The notes: generated by a model from the sequence alone, not told the origin. Shown: positions 50,710 to 60,542, counted from the stretch's first letter. The stretch is 64,000 nucleotides of DNA from UBA5078 sp040384465 (GCA_040384465.1 JAZKJF010000003.1:310001-374000), one strand, 5' to 3'. Numbers and translations are program-made.

Positions 50710-51543
50710 ATGATGCGCACTCATAAAATGACACTGGCCGCCCTTGCAGTAGCCACGATGGTTTCCGCAACGCTGACCAGCACCTCCGCCATGGCAGACG
50801 ACCTGCAGCGCTTGCGCGAAATCAGCGAAGGGTCGCACCGCTCCGCCGCCAACATTGCGCGCAACGATGCGCGGCATCCGGTGGAAACTCTCGACTTCTT
50901 CGGGCTGAAATCCGGGATGACCGTGATTGAAATCCTGCCCGGTGGCGGCTGGTACGCTGAAATTCTCGCACCCTTCCTGAAAGACAACGGCACCTACTAC
51001 GCCGCGCATTTTTCGCCGAACTCACAGCTCTCTTACCAGCCCCCAATGCTGAAGCAGTTTCAAGACCGGGTAGCGGGCAATCCCGATATCTATGGTGGAA
51101 CCGTTATTACTCACCTGTATCCGCCCACTGAAACAGCGATTGCTCCCCCCGGCTCGGCAGACCTCGCGCTGACATTCCGCAACGTGCACAACTGGATCAT
51201 GGCAGGCAATCAGAAGGAGCATTTCGCGGCGTTCTACACAGCGCTCAAACCGGGTGGCATTCTCGGCGTGTCAGAGCACCGGGCTCCTGCAGGCAGCTCC
51301 ATGGAAGTCATGGAGACCACTGGCTATGTGACCGAAGAGTATGTCATTCAGCTGGCCACCGAGGCGGGGTTCGAGTTCGTTGCCTCCTCCGAGATCAACG
51401 CCAATCCGCTCGACACCAAGGATCACCCGGAAGGTGTCTGGACCCTGCCTCCTACGCTGCGCATGGGGGATCAGGACAAAGCAAAATACATGGCCATCGG
51501 CGAGAGTGACCGCATGACCATGAAGTTCAGAAAACCGGAGTAA
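50710..51543 (+). CDS. Exported predicted methyltransferase (COG4798-like)
   Basis: A 277-residue protein with an N-terminal signal peptide (MTLAALAVATMVSATLTSTS, AMA cleavage). The mature domain is a class I SAM-methyltransferase-like fold: FFGLKSGMTVIEILPGGGWY (motif I altered to LPGGGWY), DLALTFRNVHNWIM, and FYTALKPGGILGVSEHRAP. Members of this family carry export signals although SAM is cytoplasmic, so catalytic function is doubtful or uses another ligand. It is followed 45 bases later by a Kef-type antiporter gene. Confidence 0.8.
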   Translation: MMRTHKMTLAALAVATMVSATLTSTSAMADDLQRLREISEGSHRSAANIARNDARHPVETLDFFGLKSGMTVIEILPGGGWYAEILAPFLKDNGTYYAAHFSPNSQLSYQPPMLKQFQDRVAGNPDIYGGTVITHLYPPTETAIAPPGSADLALTFRNVHNWIMAGNQKEHFAAFYTALKPGGILGVSEHRAPAGSSMEVMETTGYVTEEYVIQLATEAGFEFVASSEINANPLDTKDHPEGVWTLPPTLRMGDQDKAKYMAIGESDRMTMKFRKPE

Positions 51544-51588
51544 GCCTCCGGATATCCTTTCCGGCCCAGGCACGACAGGAAGCGCCAG

Positions 51589-53472
51589 ATGACTGACTAT
51601 CTTTTCCTCATCTTCATCTTCCTGTCTGCCGGTGTCATCGCCGTCCCCATTGCTTCACGCTTCAAGCTCGGCTCGGTGCTGGGCTATCTGATTGCAGGGA
51701 TTGCCATCAGCCCGGTACTGGCATTGTTCGAGGTCGATGTCACGTCGCTGCAGCACTTCGCGGAATTCGGCGTGGTCATGATGTTGTTTCTGGTAGGGCT
51801 TGAGCTGGAGCCACACCTGCTCTGGCAGATGCGTGCGCGCCTGCTCGGGCTCGGCGGCCTGCAGATCGTACTGACGACCGGCGTGGTAATGGGCGTCGCG
51901 ATGCTGCTGGGCATCGGCTGGTCCATCGCGCTGGCGATAGGGTTGGTGCTGTCTCTCTCCTCCACAGCCATCGTGCTGCAAACGCTCAACGAAAAAGGCT
52001 TGATGAAATCCGACGGCGGACAGTCCAGCTTTTCCGTGCTGTTGTTTCAGGACATTGCCGTCATTCCCATGCTCGCGCTGCTACCTCTGCTGGCCTTGCC
52101 GGGCGTGCTCGACATGGGGCTGGAGGCGGGACATGAAGTGACAGCAGATCATGCCAGCAACCTGAGTCTGGTGGACGGTCTGAATGGCTGGCAGACCGCG
52201 CTGGCCACCATCGCGGCCATCGCCGTGGTGGTCGTCGGCGGCAACCGTCTCACTGCGCCTCTCTTTCGTTTCATTGCCTCCGCGCGCTTGCGGGAATTGT
52301 TCACGGCTACGGCGCTGCTGATCGTCATCGGCATCGCGCTGTTGATGTCGTTGGTCGGGCTTTCTCCCGCACTGGGGACGTTTCTGGCGGGTGTCGTTCT
52401 GGCCAACAGCGAATATCGACACGAATTGGAATCGGACATCGATCCCTTCAAGGGATTGTTGCTCGGGCTGTTCTTCATGACCGTCGGTGCCGGAATTGAT
52501 TTTCAACTTCTGCTCGACAACCTCGGCCCCATCATCACACTCACTCTTGGCCTGATTGTCGCGAAGGTTATTGTGCTGCTGATTCTGGGCCGTTTGTTCG
52601 GAGTGAAAGGAGCGGATCGCTGGCTGCTCGCGCTGGGTCTGGCGCAGGCCGGAGAGTTTGGCTTCGTGCTGCTCTCGTTTAGCGTAGGCATTGCCGTTAT
52701 CCCCGCCGCGATTGCCGATCAACTGTTGCTTATCGTCGCGCTGTCGATGCTGCTGACACCCTTGCTGTTCATTATTCACGACCGCGTGATTGCGCCTCGC
52801 TTCGATTCGAAAGAGGCGCGCGAGGCCGACAAGATCGAAGAAAGATGCAGCGTCATCATCGCCGGACACGGCCGCGTCGGCGGTATTGCAAACAGGATGC
52901 TGCGTGGTTCCGGATTCGAGACGACAGTGATCGATTACAGCTCCGCCCAATTGGAAATGCTGCGCGCCTACAACGTGAAGGTCTACTATGGCGACGCGAC
53001 CCGCCCCGACCTGTTGCACGCGGCGGGCATTGAAGAGGCCAAGGTGTTCATCATTGCGATCGATGACAAAGAGCACATCACCGCGCTGACAGAATATGCG
53101 GTCAGCACTTATCCGCATCTGCATGTCATCGCCCGCGCGGTGGATCGCGATCACGTCTACGACCTCTACGCTGCGGGTTGCCGGGACATCATTCGCGAGA
53201 CCTTCGACAGCTCGCTCCGCCTCGGCCGCTCCGCACTGGAAGCGCTGGGTGTCTCCCGTGAAGTGGCCATGCAGGTGACACGGGAATTTGAAACACTGGA
53301 CAGAAAATTCATGCTGGAAATGGCCCAGCTGTATCGCCGAGGCACGCCCAATCATCTGAACCCGGCCTACGCGGCCAAGGTGATTGAACTCAACGCGGAG
53401 TGGGCACGTCAGCTCCGTATGAAGAAGGACAAGGCTGAAGAGACGCTGGCGGAGGAGGCCGCCAAGACCTGA
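51589..53472 (+). CDS. KefB/KefC-like cation:proton antiporter with TrkA-N domain
   Basis: A 627-residue inner-membrane protein. The antiporter part starts with VIAVPIASRFKLGSVLGYLIAGI and contains EFGVVMMLFLVGLELEP, LSSTAIVLQTLNEKGLM and GTFLAGVVLANSEYRHELE, all Kef-like. The TrkA-N domain (about 420-540) has IIAGHGRVGGIANRMLR and VYYGDATRPDLL. KefC exports potassium with proton entry under electrophile stress. No ancillary KefG/KefF quinone reductase is adjacent. A large antisense open frame here is a codon-bias shadow. Confidence 0.92.
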   Translation: MTDYLFLIFIFLSAGVIAVPIASRFKLGSVLGYLIAGIAISPVLALFEVDVTSLQHFAEFGVVMMLFLVGLELEPHLLWQMRARLLGLGGLQIVLTTGVVMGVAMLLGIGWSIALAIGLVLSLSSTAIVLQTLNEKGLMKSDGGQSSFSVLLFQDIAVIPMLALLPLLALPGVLDMGLEAGHEVTADHASNLSLVDGLNGWQTALATIAAIAVVVVGGNRLTAPLFRFIASARLRELFTATALLIVIGIALLMSLVGLSPALGTFLAGVVLANSEYRHELESDIDPFKGLLLGLFFMTVGAGIDFQLLLDNLGPIITLTLGLIVAKVIVLLILGRLFGVKGADRWLLALGLAQAGEFGFVLLSFSVGIAVIPAAIADQLLLIVALSMLLTPLLFIIHDRVIAPRFDSKEAREADKIEERCSVIIAGHGRVGGIANRMLRGSGFETTVIDYSSAQLEMLRAYNVKVYYGDATRPDLLHAAGIEEAKVFIIAIDDKEHITALTEYAVSTYPHLHVIARAVDRDHVYDLYAAGCRDIIRETFDSSLRLGRSALEALGVSREVAMQVTREFETLDRKFMLEMAQLYRRGTPNHLNPAYAAKVIELNAEWARQLRMKKDKAEETLAEEAAKT

Positions 53473-53605
53473 GCAGTTGCTTGCGACCCGATAGCCAGTT
53501 CCAAATTCCCCACTATCGCCCAAATCGAGGAATTGTTCTGGTGTTCAATCGCGTGGTTAAAGCCTAGGATATTCATCACTGGATGAATTAGCTTAGGAAC
53601 CACCC

Positions 53606-54238
53606 ATGACAGCTACTCCCGGCAGGCCACGCGGGGAATCGGATGCACGGCAATCACTGATCGTCGCCGCCCGCCATCAATTCGCACAGCGCACCTTCGA
53701 AGCAGTGTCGACCCGCGCGTTGGCAGCCGAGGCGGGCGTAGACGCAGCGCTCATCCGTTACTATTTTGGTTCCAAGGCCGGTCTGTTCGAGCAGATGCTG
53801 AGGGAGACGCTGGAGCCTGTGCTGGCACGACTGAAAGGTAAGGTACCGACTCGCGCTCAGGACGGTTTCGAAATGCTAATGCGGACCTACTACCGCATCA
53901 TGGCCCCCAACCCTGGGTTGCCACGCCTGATTCAACGCGTCCTTCACGATGATCCGCAAACGGAGTCGTACCAGATTCTGCAAGGCATCTTCGAGGAAAT
54001 TCTCACCGTGTCGATGGGCTGGCTGCAGACCATGCTGATCGATGCCGGTCACATGCGCGAGGACCTTGACCCGAAGCTGGCCCGACTGAGTTTTGTCAGC
54101 CTGCTGGTATTCCCACTACTGGCCCCGCCGTTGATGATAAAAAACAGCGGACTGAGCATGTCCGACGCGGACATTGACCGTTTAGTCGCTCACAACGTCG
54201 ACATCCTGCAACGCGCTCTGCTGCGACAAACGGAATAG
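53606..54238 (+). CDS. TetR-family transcriptional regulator
   Basis: A 210-residue regulator with an N-terminal TetR helix-turn-helix: ARHQFAQRTFEAVSTRALA followed by AGVDAALIRYYFGSKAGLFE. The C-terminal domain resembles the CecR/DUF1956 type. It is followed 11 bases later by a HlyD-type protein, an ABC ATPase and a permease, the same arrangement as the ybhR-ybhGFS (cecR) operon, so it likely represses this efflux operon until a toxic ligand binds. Confidence 0.88.
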   Translation: MTATPGRPRGESDARQSLIVAARHQFAQRTFEAVSTRALAAEAGVDAALIRYYFGSKAGLFEQMLRETLEPVLARLKGKVPTRAQDGFEMLMRTYYRIMAPNPGLPRLIQRVLHDDPQTESYQILQGIFEEILTVSMGWLQTMLIDAGHMREDLDPKLARLSFVSLLVFPLLAPPLMIKNSGLSMSDADIDRLVAHNVDILQRALLRQTE

Positions 54239-54249
54239 GAACACACCTG

Positions 54250-55203
54250 ATGAAAACAAAAACCCTGCTGATGACGACCCTGCTGGCAACTCTCTTGATG
54301 CTGACCGCCTGCCAGGAAGAAACCACTGGCTGGTATGGCACAGTGGAGCGCGAGCGCCACACTCTGACCGCACCGGCCAGCGAACTGATCACCAGCGTGC
54401 TGGTTCGCGAAGGCGACCTCGTGAAAGCGGGACAACTGCTGCTGACGCTGGACACTACCAGCGTAGACGCGCGTATTGCGCAACGCCGCGCCGAACTGGC
54501 CGAGGTGCAGGCCTTGCAGCAAGAACTGATTCAGGGGCCACGCAGCGAGTCACTCGCGTTGGCCGAGGCAGCCATACGCGGAGCAGACGCAGCGCTTCTG
54601 GAAGCACAGCAACGGTTGGATCGCGTCGCACCGCTGCTGCAGGCTGGCGCAGCCACGCAGTCCGATCAGGATCAGGCACGGGCGGCACGCGACCTCGCGC
54701 AATCCGCACTGGAACAAGCGACACAGACGCTCACTGAACTCAGAAATGGCACGCGCTCCGAACAACTGCTGCAGGTAGAAGCGCGCGTCGCAGCAGCGCA
54801 GGCACGGCTGACTGTCGACGCAAAAGCCCTCGCGGATTTAAGCCTGCTTTCTGCTCACGATGCCGTGGTCGACAGCCTGCCGTGGCAGCAAGGAGATCGT
54901 GTGGCACAAGGCACTCAGTTGATCAGCCTGCTGATCGAGACCGATGCATTCGTGCGGGTGTATGTCCCCGCCGAAGTGCGTGATCAACTGGCGCCGGGCC
55001 AGCCGCTCAGCATCCAACCCGATGGCGACATACCTGCCTTCACGGGGACAATCCGCCATATCCGCCCGCAACCCGCCTTCACGCCCTACTACGCGTTGAA
55101 TGAGCGCGACCGGGCACGGCTGATGTATTTGACTGAAATCACGCTGCCCGCCAGCCATGCCGATCTTCCCAGCGGCATGACCGTTGAGGTCCTGATGCCA
55201 TGA
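54250..55203 (+). CDS. HlyD-family membrane fusion lipoprotein
   Basis: A 317-residue periplasmic adaptor with a lipobox LLMLTACQ, so C20-region lipidation is expected. The biotinyl-lipoyl half motifs (SELITSVLVREGDLVKAGQL and LSLLSAHDAVVDSLPWQQGD) flank a coiled coil of about 110 residues rich in Ala, Glu and Gln. It links the ABC-2 exporter to an outer-membrane channel, as YbhG does. Its TGA overlaps the ATPase ATG. Confidence 0.9.
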   Translation: MKTKTLLMTTLLATLLMLTACQEETTGWYGTVERERHTLTAPASELITSVLVREGDLVKAGQLLLTLDTTSVDARIAQRRAELAEVQALQQELIQGPRSESLALAEAAIRGADAALLEAQQRLDRVAPLLQAGAATQSDQDQARAARDLAQSALEQATQTLTELRNGTRSEQLLQVEARVAAAQARLTVDAKALADLSLLSAHDAVVDSLPWQQGDRVAQGTQLISLLIETDAFVRVYVPAEVRDQLAPGQPLSIQPDGDIPAFTGTIRHIRPQPAFTPYYALNERDRARLMYLTEITLPASHADLPSGMTVEVLMP

Positions 55204-56183
55204 CTCGCCGCGCAACAGAACTGGCCGTCGAAGCCCGGGGGCTGACGCTGCGTTTCGGCGACACGCTGGCAGTGAACAACCTCGATCTGGCGATTCCACG
55301 ACGCAGCATCTATGGTTTTCTTGGCCCCAATGGCAGTGGCAAGTCGTCCTCCATCCGCATCCTGACCGGGCTGCTCAAACCCAGCAGCGGGCAGGCTGTC
55401 GTGCTGGGTGAAACGCTGCCCGGTGGCGAAGAAAAATTGCGCCTGCGCATCGGCTACATGACGCAGAAGTTTTCGCTCTACGACAACCTTACTGTGCAGG
55501 AAAATCTCGATTTCGTAGCGCGCATTTATGGTGTGCCGCGCACGCAGGCAAAGCAGCGCCGGGAAGAACTCATCAGCGTTTATGAACTGAGTGGTCAGCG
55601 CAGACAACTGGCCGGTTCCATGAGCGGCGGACAGAAGCAGAGGCTGGCGCTGGCGGCCGCTACCTTGCACAAACCGGAATTGCTGTTTCTGGATGAACCC
55701 ACCTCAGCGGTGGACCCGGAAAACCGGCGTGAATTCTGGGAACGTCTGTTTGATCTGTGTGATAGCGGCACCACCATTCTGGTCTCCACGCATTACATGG
55801 ACGAGGCCGAACGCTGCCATCGGCTGGCGATACTGGATCAAGGTGTTAAACGTGCCGACGGCTCACCGCAGGCGTTGATGAATGCCATGAATGCGTGGGT
55901 CGTCGAAGTTGCAGGAGACAATTTGCGCGAATTGAAAGCCGCGCTAGGACGGGAGCCGTTGGTGTTGTCAGCGGCCCAGATTGGCGCGCGGCTGCGGGTG
56001 CTGATCTACAAGCAACGCGGCATCACCGAGCCCTTGCAATGGCTGCAATCCAGAGTAGGTACGCGCACATTGGAATTGGCGCGACCGAGCCTGGAGGATG
56101 TGTTTGTCAGCTGCACCGGCACGCACCGTGTCAACGCCCCTCATGCAGAGCCGTCTGATGTGGAGCCGCCCCATGTGGAATAG
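55200..56183 (+). CDS. ABC exporter ATP-binding protein (YbhF-like, single domain)
   Basis: A 327-residue ATPase. Walker A GPNGSGKSSSIRILTG, Q-loop GYMTQKFSLYDNLTV, signature LAGSMSGGQKQRLALAAA, Walker B LLFLDEPTSAVDPEN and H-loop VSTHYMDEAERCHR. It has one ATPase domain where E. coli YbhF has two, so it must dimerise. It overlaps the HlyD-type gene and the permease gene; its last ~12 residues come from the overlap. Confidence 0.92.
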   Translation: MTRRATELAVEARGLTLRFGDTLAVNNLDLAIPRRSIYGFLGPNGSGKSSSIRILTGLLKPSSGQAVVLGETLPGGEEKLRLRIGYMTQKFSLYDNLTVQENLDFVARIYGVPRTQAKQRREELISVYELSGQRRQLAGSMSGGQKQRLALAAATLHKPELLFLDEPTSAVDPENRREFWERLFDLCDSGTTILVSTHYMDEAERCHRLAILDQGVKRADGSPQALMNAMNAWVVEVAGDNLRELKAALGREPLVLSAAQIGARLRVLIYKQRGITEPLQWLQSRVGTRTLELARPSLEDVFVSCTGTHRVNAPHAEPSDVEPPHVE

Positions 56184-57294
56184 GGTCTGGGCGATTGTCG
56201 TCAAGGAGCTGCGGCAGTTATCACGCGACCGCATGAGTTTCGGCTTGATCGTCATGATTCCGCTGATCCAGCTCACGCTCTTCGGCTACGCCATCAACAC
56301 CGATGCCCGGCTGCTGCCCGCTGGCATCGTCGATATGGAACAGTCCTCCTACAGTCGCGCCCTGGTTCAGGCAGTGGAAGCCAGCCAGGTGGTGCGTTTC
56401 ACGGCGCAGTACGCCAGTGTCATCGAAGCAGAAGCAGCCATCACCCGTGGTGAAGTTAAAGCGGTGCTGTATCTGCCGTCGGATATGGATGGTCGCTTGT
56501 TGCGCCGCCGCGCTGCCGGGGAAAACCCGGCGTTGTCTGAACCTCTGGGGCAGTGGCTGGTGGATGGCTCGGACACCGTGGTGGCCGGCAGTATTCGCGG
56601 CCTCCGCAACATGCCCTTGCAGGAAATGCTGGATCAGCCTTTCGTAGCGAGCAGTCCGACCCTGGAAGTGGTGCAGTATTTCAACCCCGAGCAGCGCACC
56701 GTCGTCAACATCGTGCCGGGGCTGCTGGGCATTATTCTGACCATGACCATGGTGCTGTTCACCTCCGCCGCCATCGTGCGCGAACGTGAACAGGGCAACA
56801 TCGAATTTCTGATCACCACGCCCGTGCAGCCCTTCGAGTTGATGCTCGGGAAAATTGTGCCCTATGTGCTGGTGGGCTTCGTGCAGATCGCCATCATTCT
56901 CGGTGCCGGGAATCTTATTTTTGAAGTGCCGGTGCGTGGTCGTCTGGATTATCTGGCCATGGCCGCCATGTTATTCATCCTTGCCAGCCTGAGCCTGGGG
57001 TTGGTGATTTCCACTATCGCCAAGACCCAGCTGCAAGCAATGCAAATGACCGTATTTGTGCTGCTGCCATCCATTCTTTTATCTGGATTCATGTTTCCAT
57101 TCGAGGCCATGCCTGGGCCTGCACAAACCATTGCTGAAATGCTGCCCGCCACGCATTTCATGCGCATGGCGCGCGCCATCATTCTGCGTGATGCCGATAT
57201 TTTCAGTCTGCAGTATGACGCGCTGGCGCTGCTGGCGATCACGGCAGTGGGGTTGGCAATTGCCTCCAGCCGCTTCTCGAAACGCCTCAACTAA
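56173..57294 (+). CDS. ABC-2 type exporter permease (YbhS/YhhJ-like)
   Basis: A 373-residue permease from ATG 56173, which has GGAG upstream; ATG 56158 is an alternative. First helix FGLIVMIPLIQLTLFGYAIN, a large periplasmic domain (about 45-165), then helices with IVPGLLGIILTMTMVLFTS, REREQGNIEFLITTPVQPFE (cytoplasmic ABC-2 motif) and a final ALLAITAVGLAIASSRFS. Only one permease gene is present, where the ybh operon has two, so it probably works as a homodimer. Confidence 0.92.
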   Translation: MWNRVWAIVVKELRQLSRDRMSFGLIVMIPLIQLTLFGYAINTDARLLPAGIVDMEQSSYSRALVQAVEASQVVRFTAQYASVIEAEAAITRGEVKAVLYLPSDMDGRLLRRRAAGENPALSEPLGQWLVDGSDTVVAGSIRGLRNMPLQEMLDQPFVASSPTLEVVQYFNPEQRTVVNIVPGLLGIILTMTMVLFTSAAIVREREQGNIEFLITTPVQPFELMLGKIVPYVLVGFVQIAIILGAGNLIFEVPVRGRLDYLAMAAMLFILASLSLGLVISTIAKTQLQAMQMTVFVLLPSILLSGFMFPFEAMPGPAQTIAEMLPATHFMRMARAIILRDADIFSLQYDALALLAITAVGLAIASSRFSKRLN

Positions 57295-57431
57295 GCACTG
57301 ACGGCTGCCGCACGCCAAACAATGTCACAAATTCACCCCTGCCTCGCATGGCACTTCCGGGTGCGGTGGTGAATACTCCACCGCGTTTTAAACCAATAAC
57401 AACAATATCCAATGCTTGGGGGAGCACCACC

Positions 57432-58559
57432 ATGTCACGTCGCAGCACAGCAGCCTTGCTTTTCTTCGTCACCGTTTTACCAGCCAGCACGCCGGTTTTG
57501 GCGCAAGGTTGGACCGATCAGTACCCACCCAGCAGCAACCACGGCCCCGATCCTTATCAATCCGTCACCGACTGGCTGAAGCCTTCCGCCGAGCCCGGCT
57601 TCGTGTGGGGTTCGCACCCTGGGCTGTATGTGGAATCTGCGGACAGAATCTTCATCATCCAGCGCGGCGAGCTGCACGTTCCAGATCCTCTGCCGGAAGG
57701 CTTTACCAACTTCTACGGTTCCACCGGACTGAGCGCGCTCTCAGTTCCTGAAGGCACTCGCGTGATGCGGAATGTCATTTTCACCGTCAACGGTCAGGGC
57801 GAGCTGCTTGAGACCTGGAAGCAGTGGGACTATCTGTTTGCCGATACCGCAGGCCCGCACAAGATCGCCATCAATCCCCGCGACCCGGACGGCAAGGTCT
57901 GGGTGGTCAATGATGCACGCCAGCAGATACACGCATTCAGCAACGATGGCAGCGAGCTGCTGTTCTCGCTCGGCACCTGGAACGAAGCTGGCGAAGATGC
58001 CACGCATCTGGGACGTCCGCAGGACATTGCCTTCCTCTCCGATGGCAGCATCGTGGTGGCCGACGGCATTGGCAATTCGCGGGTCGTGAAATACGACAGT
58101 GAGGGCAACTACCTGATGGCCTGGGGCAGCAAGGGCGCCGAGAACGGCCAGTTCGATGTGGTACACGCCGTGGCGGTGGATAACGAAGACCGCGTCTATG
58201 TCGCAGACCGCAACAACGACCGCATCCAGGTGTTCGACAAGAATGGCGTGCACCTGAACACCTGGAATGGGCTGAACTTCCCCAACCACATTCTGATCAC
58301 CGAAGATCAGGACGTCTGGGTTGCGGACAACCAGCCCGTGCGCATGGTGAAGTTTGATCGCGACGGGAATCGTCTGTATTCGTGGGACGCCCACGGCTAT
58401 GGCGACGGCCAGTTTGCGGAACTGCATGAGTTTGGTGTGGATGAACGAGGCAACTGGTATGGCGCCGACAACGTGCTGGGACGCTCACTCAAGTTCGCCC
58501 CCAGGCCAGCGGCAGACCCGCAACAACTGATGCAACCGCAGGTTCCGATGGGCAGATAA
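57432..58559 (+). CDS. Exported six-bladed beta-propeller (NHL-repeat) protein
   Basis: A 375-residue protein from ATG 57432 with GGGGGAG upstream and a signal peptide (ALLFFVTVLPASTPVLAQG). Repeated NHL blades are visible: GRPQDIAFLSDGSIVVADGI with SRVVKYDSEGNYLMAWGSKG, VHAVAVDNEDRVYVADRNND with RIQVFDKNGVHLNTW, and a shorter third with VWVADNQPVRMVKFD. It resembles the peptidyl-alpha-hydroxyglycine alpha-amidating lyase fold, but its catalytic residues cannot be confirmed. It precedes DUF6152 and related exported proteins. Confidence 0.82.
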   Translation: MSRRSTAALLFFVTVLPASTPVLAQGWTDQYPPSSNHGPDPYQSVTDWLKPSAEPGFVWGSHPGLYVESADRIFIIQRGELHVPDPLPEGFTNFYGSTGLSALSVPEGTRVMRNVIFTVNGQGELLETWKQWDYLFADTAGPHKIAINPRDPDGKVWVVNDARQQIHAFSNDGSELLFSLGTWNEAGEDATHLGRPQDIAFLSDGSIVVADGIGNSRVVKYDSEGNYLMAWGSKGAENGQFDVVHAVAVDNEDRVYVADRNNDRIQVFDKNGVHLNTWNGLNFPNHILITEDQDVWVADNQPVRMVKFDRDGNRLYSWDAHGYGDGQFAELHEFGVDERGNWYGADNVLGRSLKFAPRPAADPQQLMQPQVPMGR

Positions 58560-58679
58560 GGCAACGGGTTGGATGCCGGACAAGTCACCGCTGACGGCAT
58601 TGACCGGGGTTGCATAGAGCCACTATGCTGCCCCAAGCCTTTTGCACCACCGCTATGTACACCTACACTGGAGAATAAT

Positions 58680-59105
58680 ATGAGCACCAAACGCTGGATT
58701 TCTGCGACCCTTGCGGCCACCACTGTGGGAGTCGCCCTGCTGATGACCCCCGCCCTCGCCCACCACGCCAGTGGCCCCTTCTATGATTCTGAGAAGCGGG
58801 TTGACATCGAAGGCACGGTCAAACGCTTCGTCTTCAAGAACCCCCACGCCTTCCTGTTTGTGGATGTCGCCGACGCGGCTGGCGCTGTCGTTGAGTGGCA
58901 GATCGAGCTGGGTGCTCCTGTCGGATTGCAGCGCACAGGCTGGACACCGGAAACGCTGCCCATGGGCATGGTCGTGAAAGTCTCCGGTCAACCGTCACGC
59001 GCCGAAGGTTCCACCGGCATTTGCTGCGTGCGCATGACACGTCAGGATGGCAGCCCGGTGCTGTCCGGCGGCCGCGTTGAAGAGGCTGTACAGCCACCGC
59101 GTTGA
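58680..59105 (+). CDS. DUF6152-family exported protein
   Basis: A 141-residue protein from ATG 58680 (CTGGAG upstream) with a signal peptide ending ALAHHAS. The HHAS motif right at the mature N-terminus, VDIEGTVKRFVFKNPHAFLF and the late TGICCVRM are typical of DUF6152, a small periplasmic OB-like domain. The two histidines and adjacent cysteines could bind metal. It groups with the NHL protein upstream and the exported protein downstream. Confidence 0.8.
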   Translation: MSTKRWISATLAATTVGVALLMTPALAHHASGPFYDSEKRVDIEGTVKRFVFKNPHAFLFVDVADAAGAVVEWQIELGAPVGLQRTGWTPETLPMGMVVKVSGQPSRAEGSTGICCVRMTRQDGSPVLSGGRVEEAVQPPR

Positions 59106-59190
59106 TTCGTTGAACGTGCACCGCTGAATGACTTCACAACAATAATATTTTTATCAAATTCGATCCGCTTTGATCGAATCAGGAGGGGGC

Positions 59191-59925
59191 ATGAAATCAC
59201 TAGGGCTTGGCAAAGGAAAAGTGTTAGGCGCGGCAGTGTTGGCGTTGATGGTTTGGCACAGCAGTTCGCAGGTTTACGCACAAGAGGCACCGGCAGTTCC
59301 CGATCTCTCCGGGCTGTGGGATGGCGGCGGGCGCGCGCGACCTGTGAATAGCGCGGACGTTCCCTGGACCCCTGAAAATTTCCCGGTCTTGAATGAACGC
59401 GCCATTGCGTACCAGCAAGTGTTCGAGGAGATCATTGCACCGAAGTACGACTGCCAACCAGCCTCCTCACCGGCTGTGCAATACGACCCCTACAACATGC
59501 AGGTGACCCAGTGGCCGGATCGCGTGATGTTCCGTTACGAGAAAGACGATCAGCTGCGCACCGTGTGGCTGGATGGCCGTCAACCGAAGTCAATCGACTT
59601 CAGCAACCAGGGTTTCTCCGTGGGTCACTATGAAGGCAATGCACTGATCGTCACCACGACCCACTTCCTGTTTGATATCACCGGCTTCGATGACTACAAC
59701 GGCATCCCCTCTTCGTCACAAAAAGTGGTGACAGAGCGCTATTGGATGGAAGGCGAAGACCTGCATGTCACGCTCACCGTCGAAGACCCCATGTTCCTGC
59801 GTGAACCGGCGTCCTACAGCACGCGCTGGGTACCAGCCCGCGAAGGCTATGTGTTATCGGCCTTCGATTGTGACGCGGAATCGGCCCGAGCTTCGGTGCG
59901 TTTCTTCCCCTCGAAATACAAGTAG
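59191..59925 (+). CDS. Exported protein of the DUF6152 neighbourhood
   Basis: A 244-residue protein; ATG 59191 follows AGGAGGGGG. Signal peptide VLGAAVLALMVWHSSSQVYA. The mature part has VPDLSGLWDGGGRARPVN, QYDPYNMQVTQWPDRVMFRY and SVGHYEGNALIVTTTHFLFD, a beta-rich pattern seen in exported proteins that accompany DUF6152 genes. No enzymatic residues are recognised. It ends 17 bases before the cytochrome b561-like gene. Confidence 0.65.
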   Translation: MKSLGLGKGKVLGAAVLALMVWHSSSQVYAQEAPAVPDLSGLWDGGGRARPVNSADVPWTPENFPVLNERAIAYQQVFEEIIAPKYDCQPASSPAVQYDPYNMQVTQWPDRVMFRYEKDDQLRTVWLDGRQPKSIDFSNQGFSVGHYEGNALIVTTTHFLFDITGFDDYNGIPSSSQKVVTERYWMEGEDLHVTLTVEDPMFLREPASYSTRWVPAREGYVLSAFDCDAESARASVRFFPSKYK

Positions 59926-59942
59926 GACGTGGGCGCAAGGCC

Positions 59943-60542
59943 GTGACGAACAGCAGTAATCTCTACGACAGCGCGAACTCTTTCGGTTGGATCTCCATCA
60001 CTCTGCACTGGGCAACGGCACTCGCTGTCGTTGTCCTGTGGTTTGTCGGCAAGAGCATCCTGTGGGTGCCAACGGAAGAGATGGATGCACGCCGCTCACT
60101 GCATATCGTGATCGGGCTGAGCGTCTGGCTGTTGCTGGCGGGACGTATCCTCTGGCGGCTGCGAATCCAACACCCTCGCGCTGTGGGGCAGAGCGAACGC
60201 ACGCACACGGTGGCGCGCGCCGCTCACTTTCTAATGCTGGCCGCTCTCGCGGTGATGCTTGTGTCCGGCCCGCTCATGGCCTGGTTGCTGCCCGAACGCA
60301 GCGGGCTGGCGAATGCAGCGCTCACTGTGCACGCCACGACGGCGACTGTGTTGATCGTGATGGTAGTGTTGCATATCGGTGGCGCGCTCAAGCACCTGAT
60401 GTTTCATGACGATGAAACCATCGCTCGCATCTTCGTGCCGCGTGCAGACTCAACTGCGAACAACTCAGTTACCCGAGCCACTGTACTGCCCGATGAACGG
60501 AATCAGACGGCCACACAACAGCACGACAACCCAAATTCCTAA
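59943..60542 (+). CDS. Cytochrome b561-like di-haem membrane protein
   Basis: A 199-residue four-helix protein probably starting at GTG or nearby. Haem-ligand histidines are in ISITLHWATALAVVVLW, RRSLHIVIGLSVWLL, VARAAHFLMLAALAVML and VLHIGGALKHLM, the bacterial b561/CybB pattern. Such proteins pass electrons between quinol and periplasmic partners. Its last 78 bases overlap the convergent membrane-protein gene, an unusually long overlap. Confidence 0.87.
   Translation: MTNSSNLYDSANSFGWISITLHWATALAVVVLWFVGKSILWVPTEEMDARRSLHIVIGLSVWLLLAGRILWRLRIQHPRAVGQSERTHTVARAAHFLMLAALAVMLVSGPLMAWLLPERSGLANAALTVHATTATVLIVMVVLHIGGALKHLMFHDDETIARIFVPRADSTANNSVTRATVLPDERNQTATQQHDNPNS

Noticed and set aside
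52081..53523. Long leftward open frame of 480 codons opposite the Kef-like gene
   Set aside because: The rightward protein has all Kef and TrkA-N motifs; the antisense product is Gln/Arg/His-rich with no family features and reflects GC-biased third positions.
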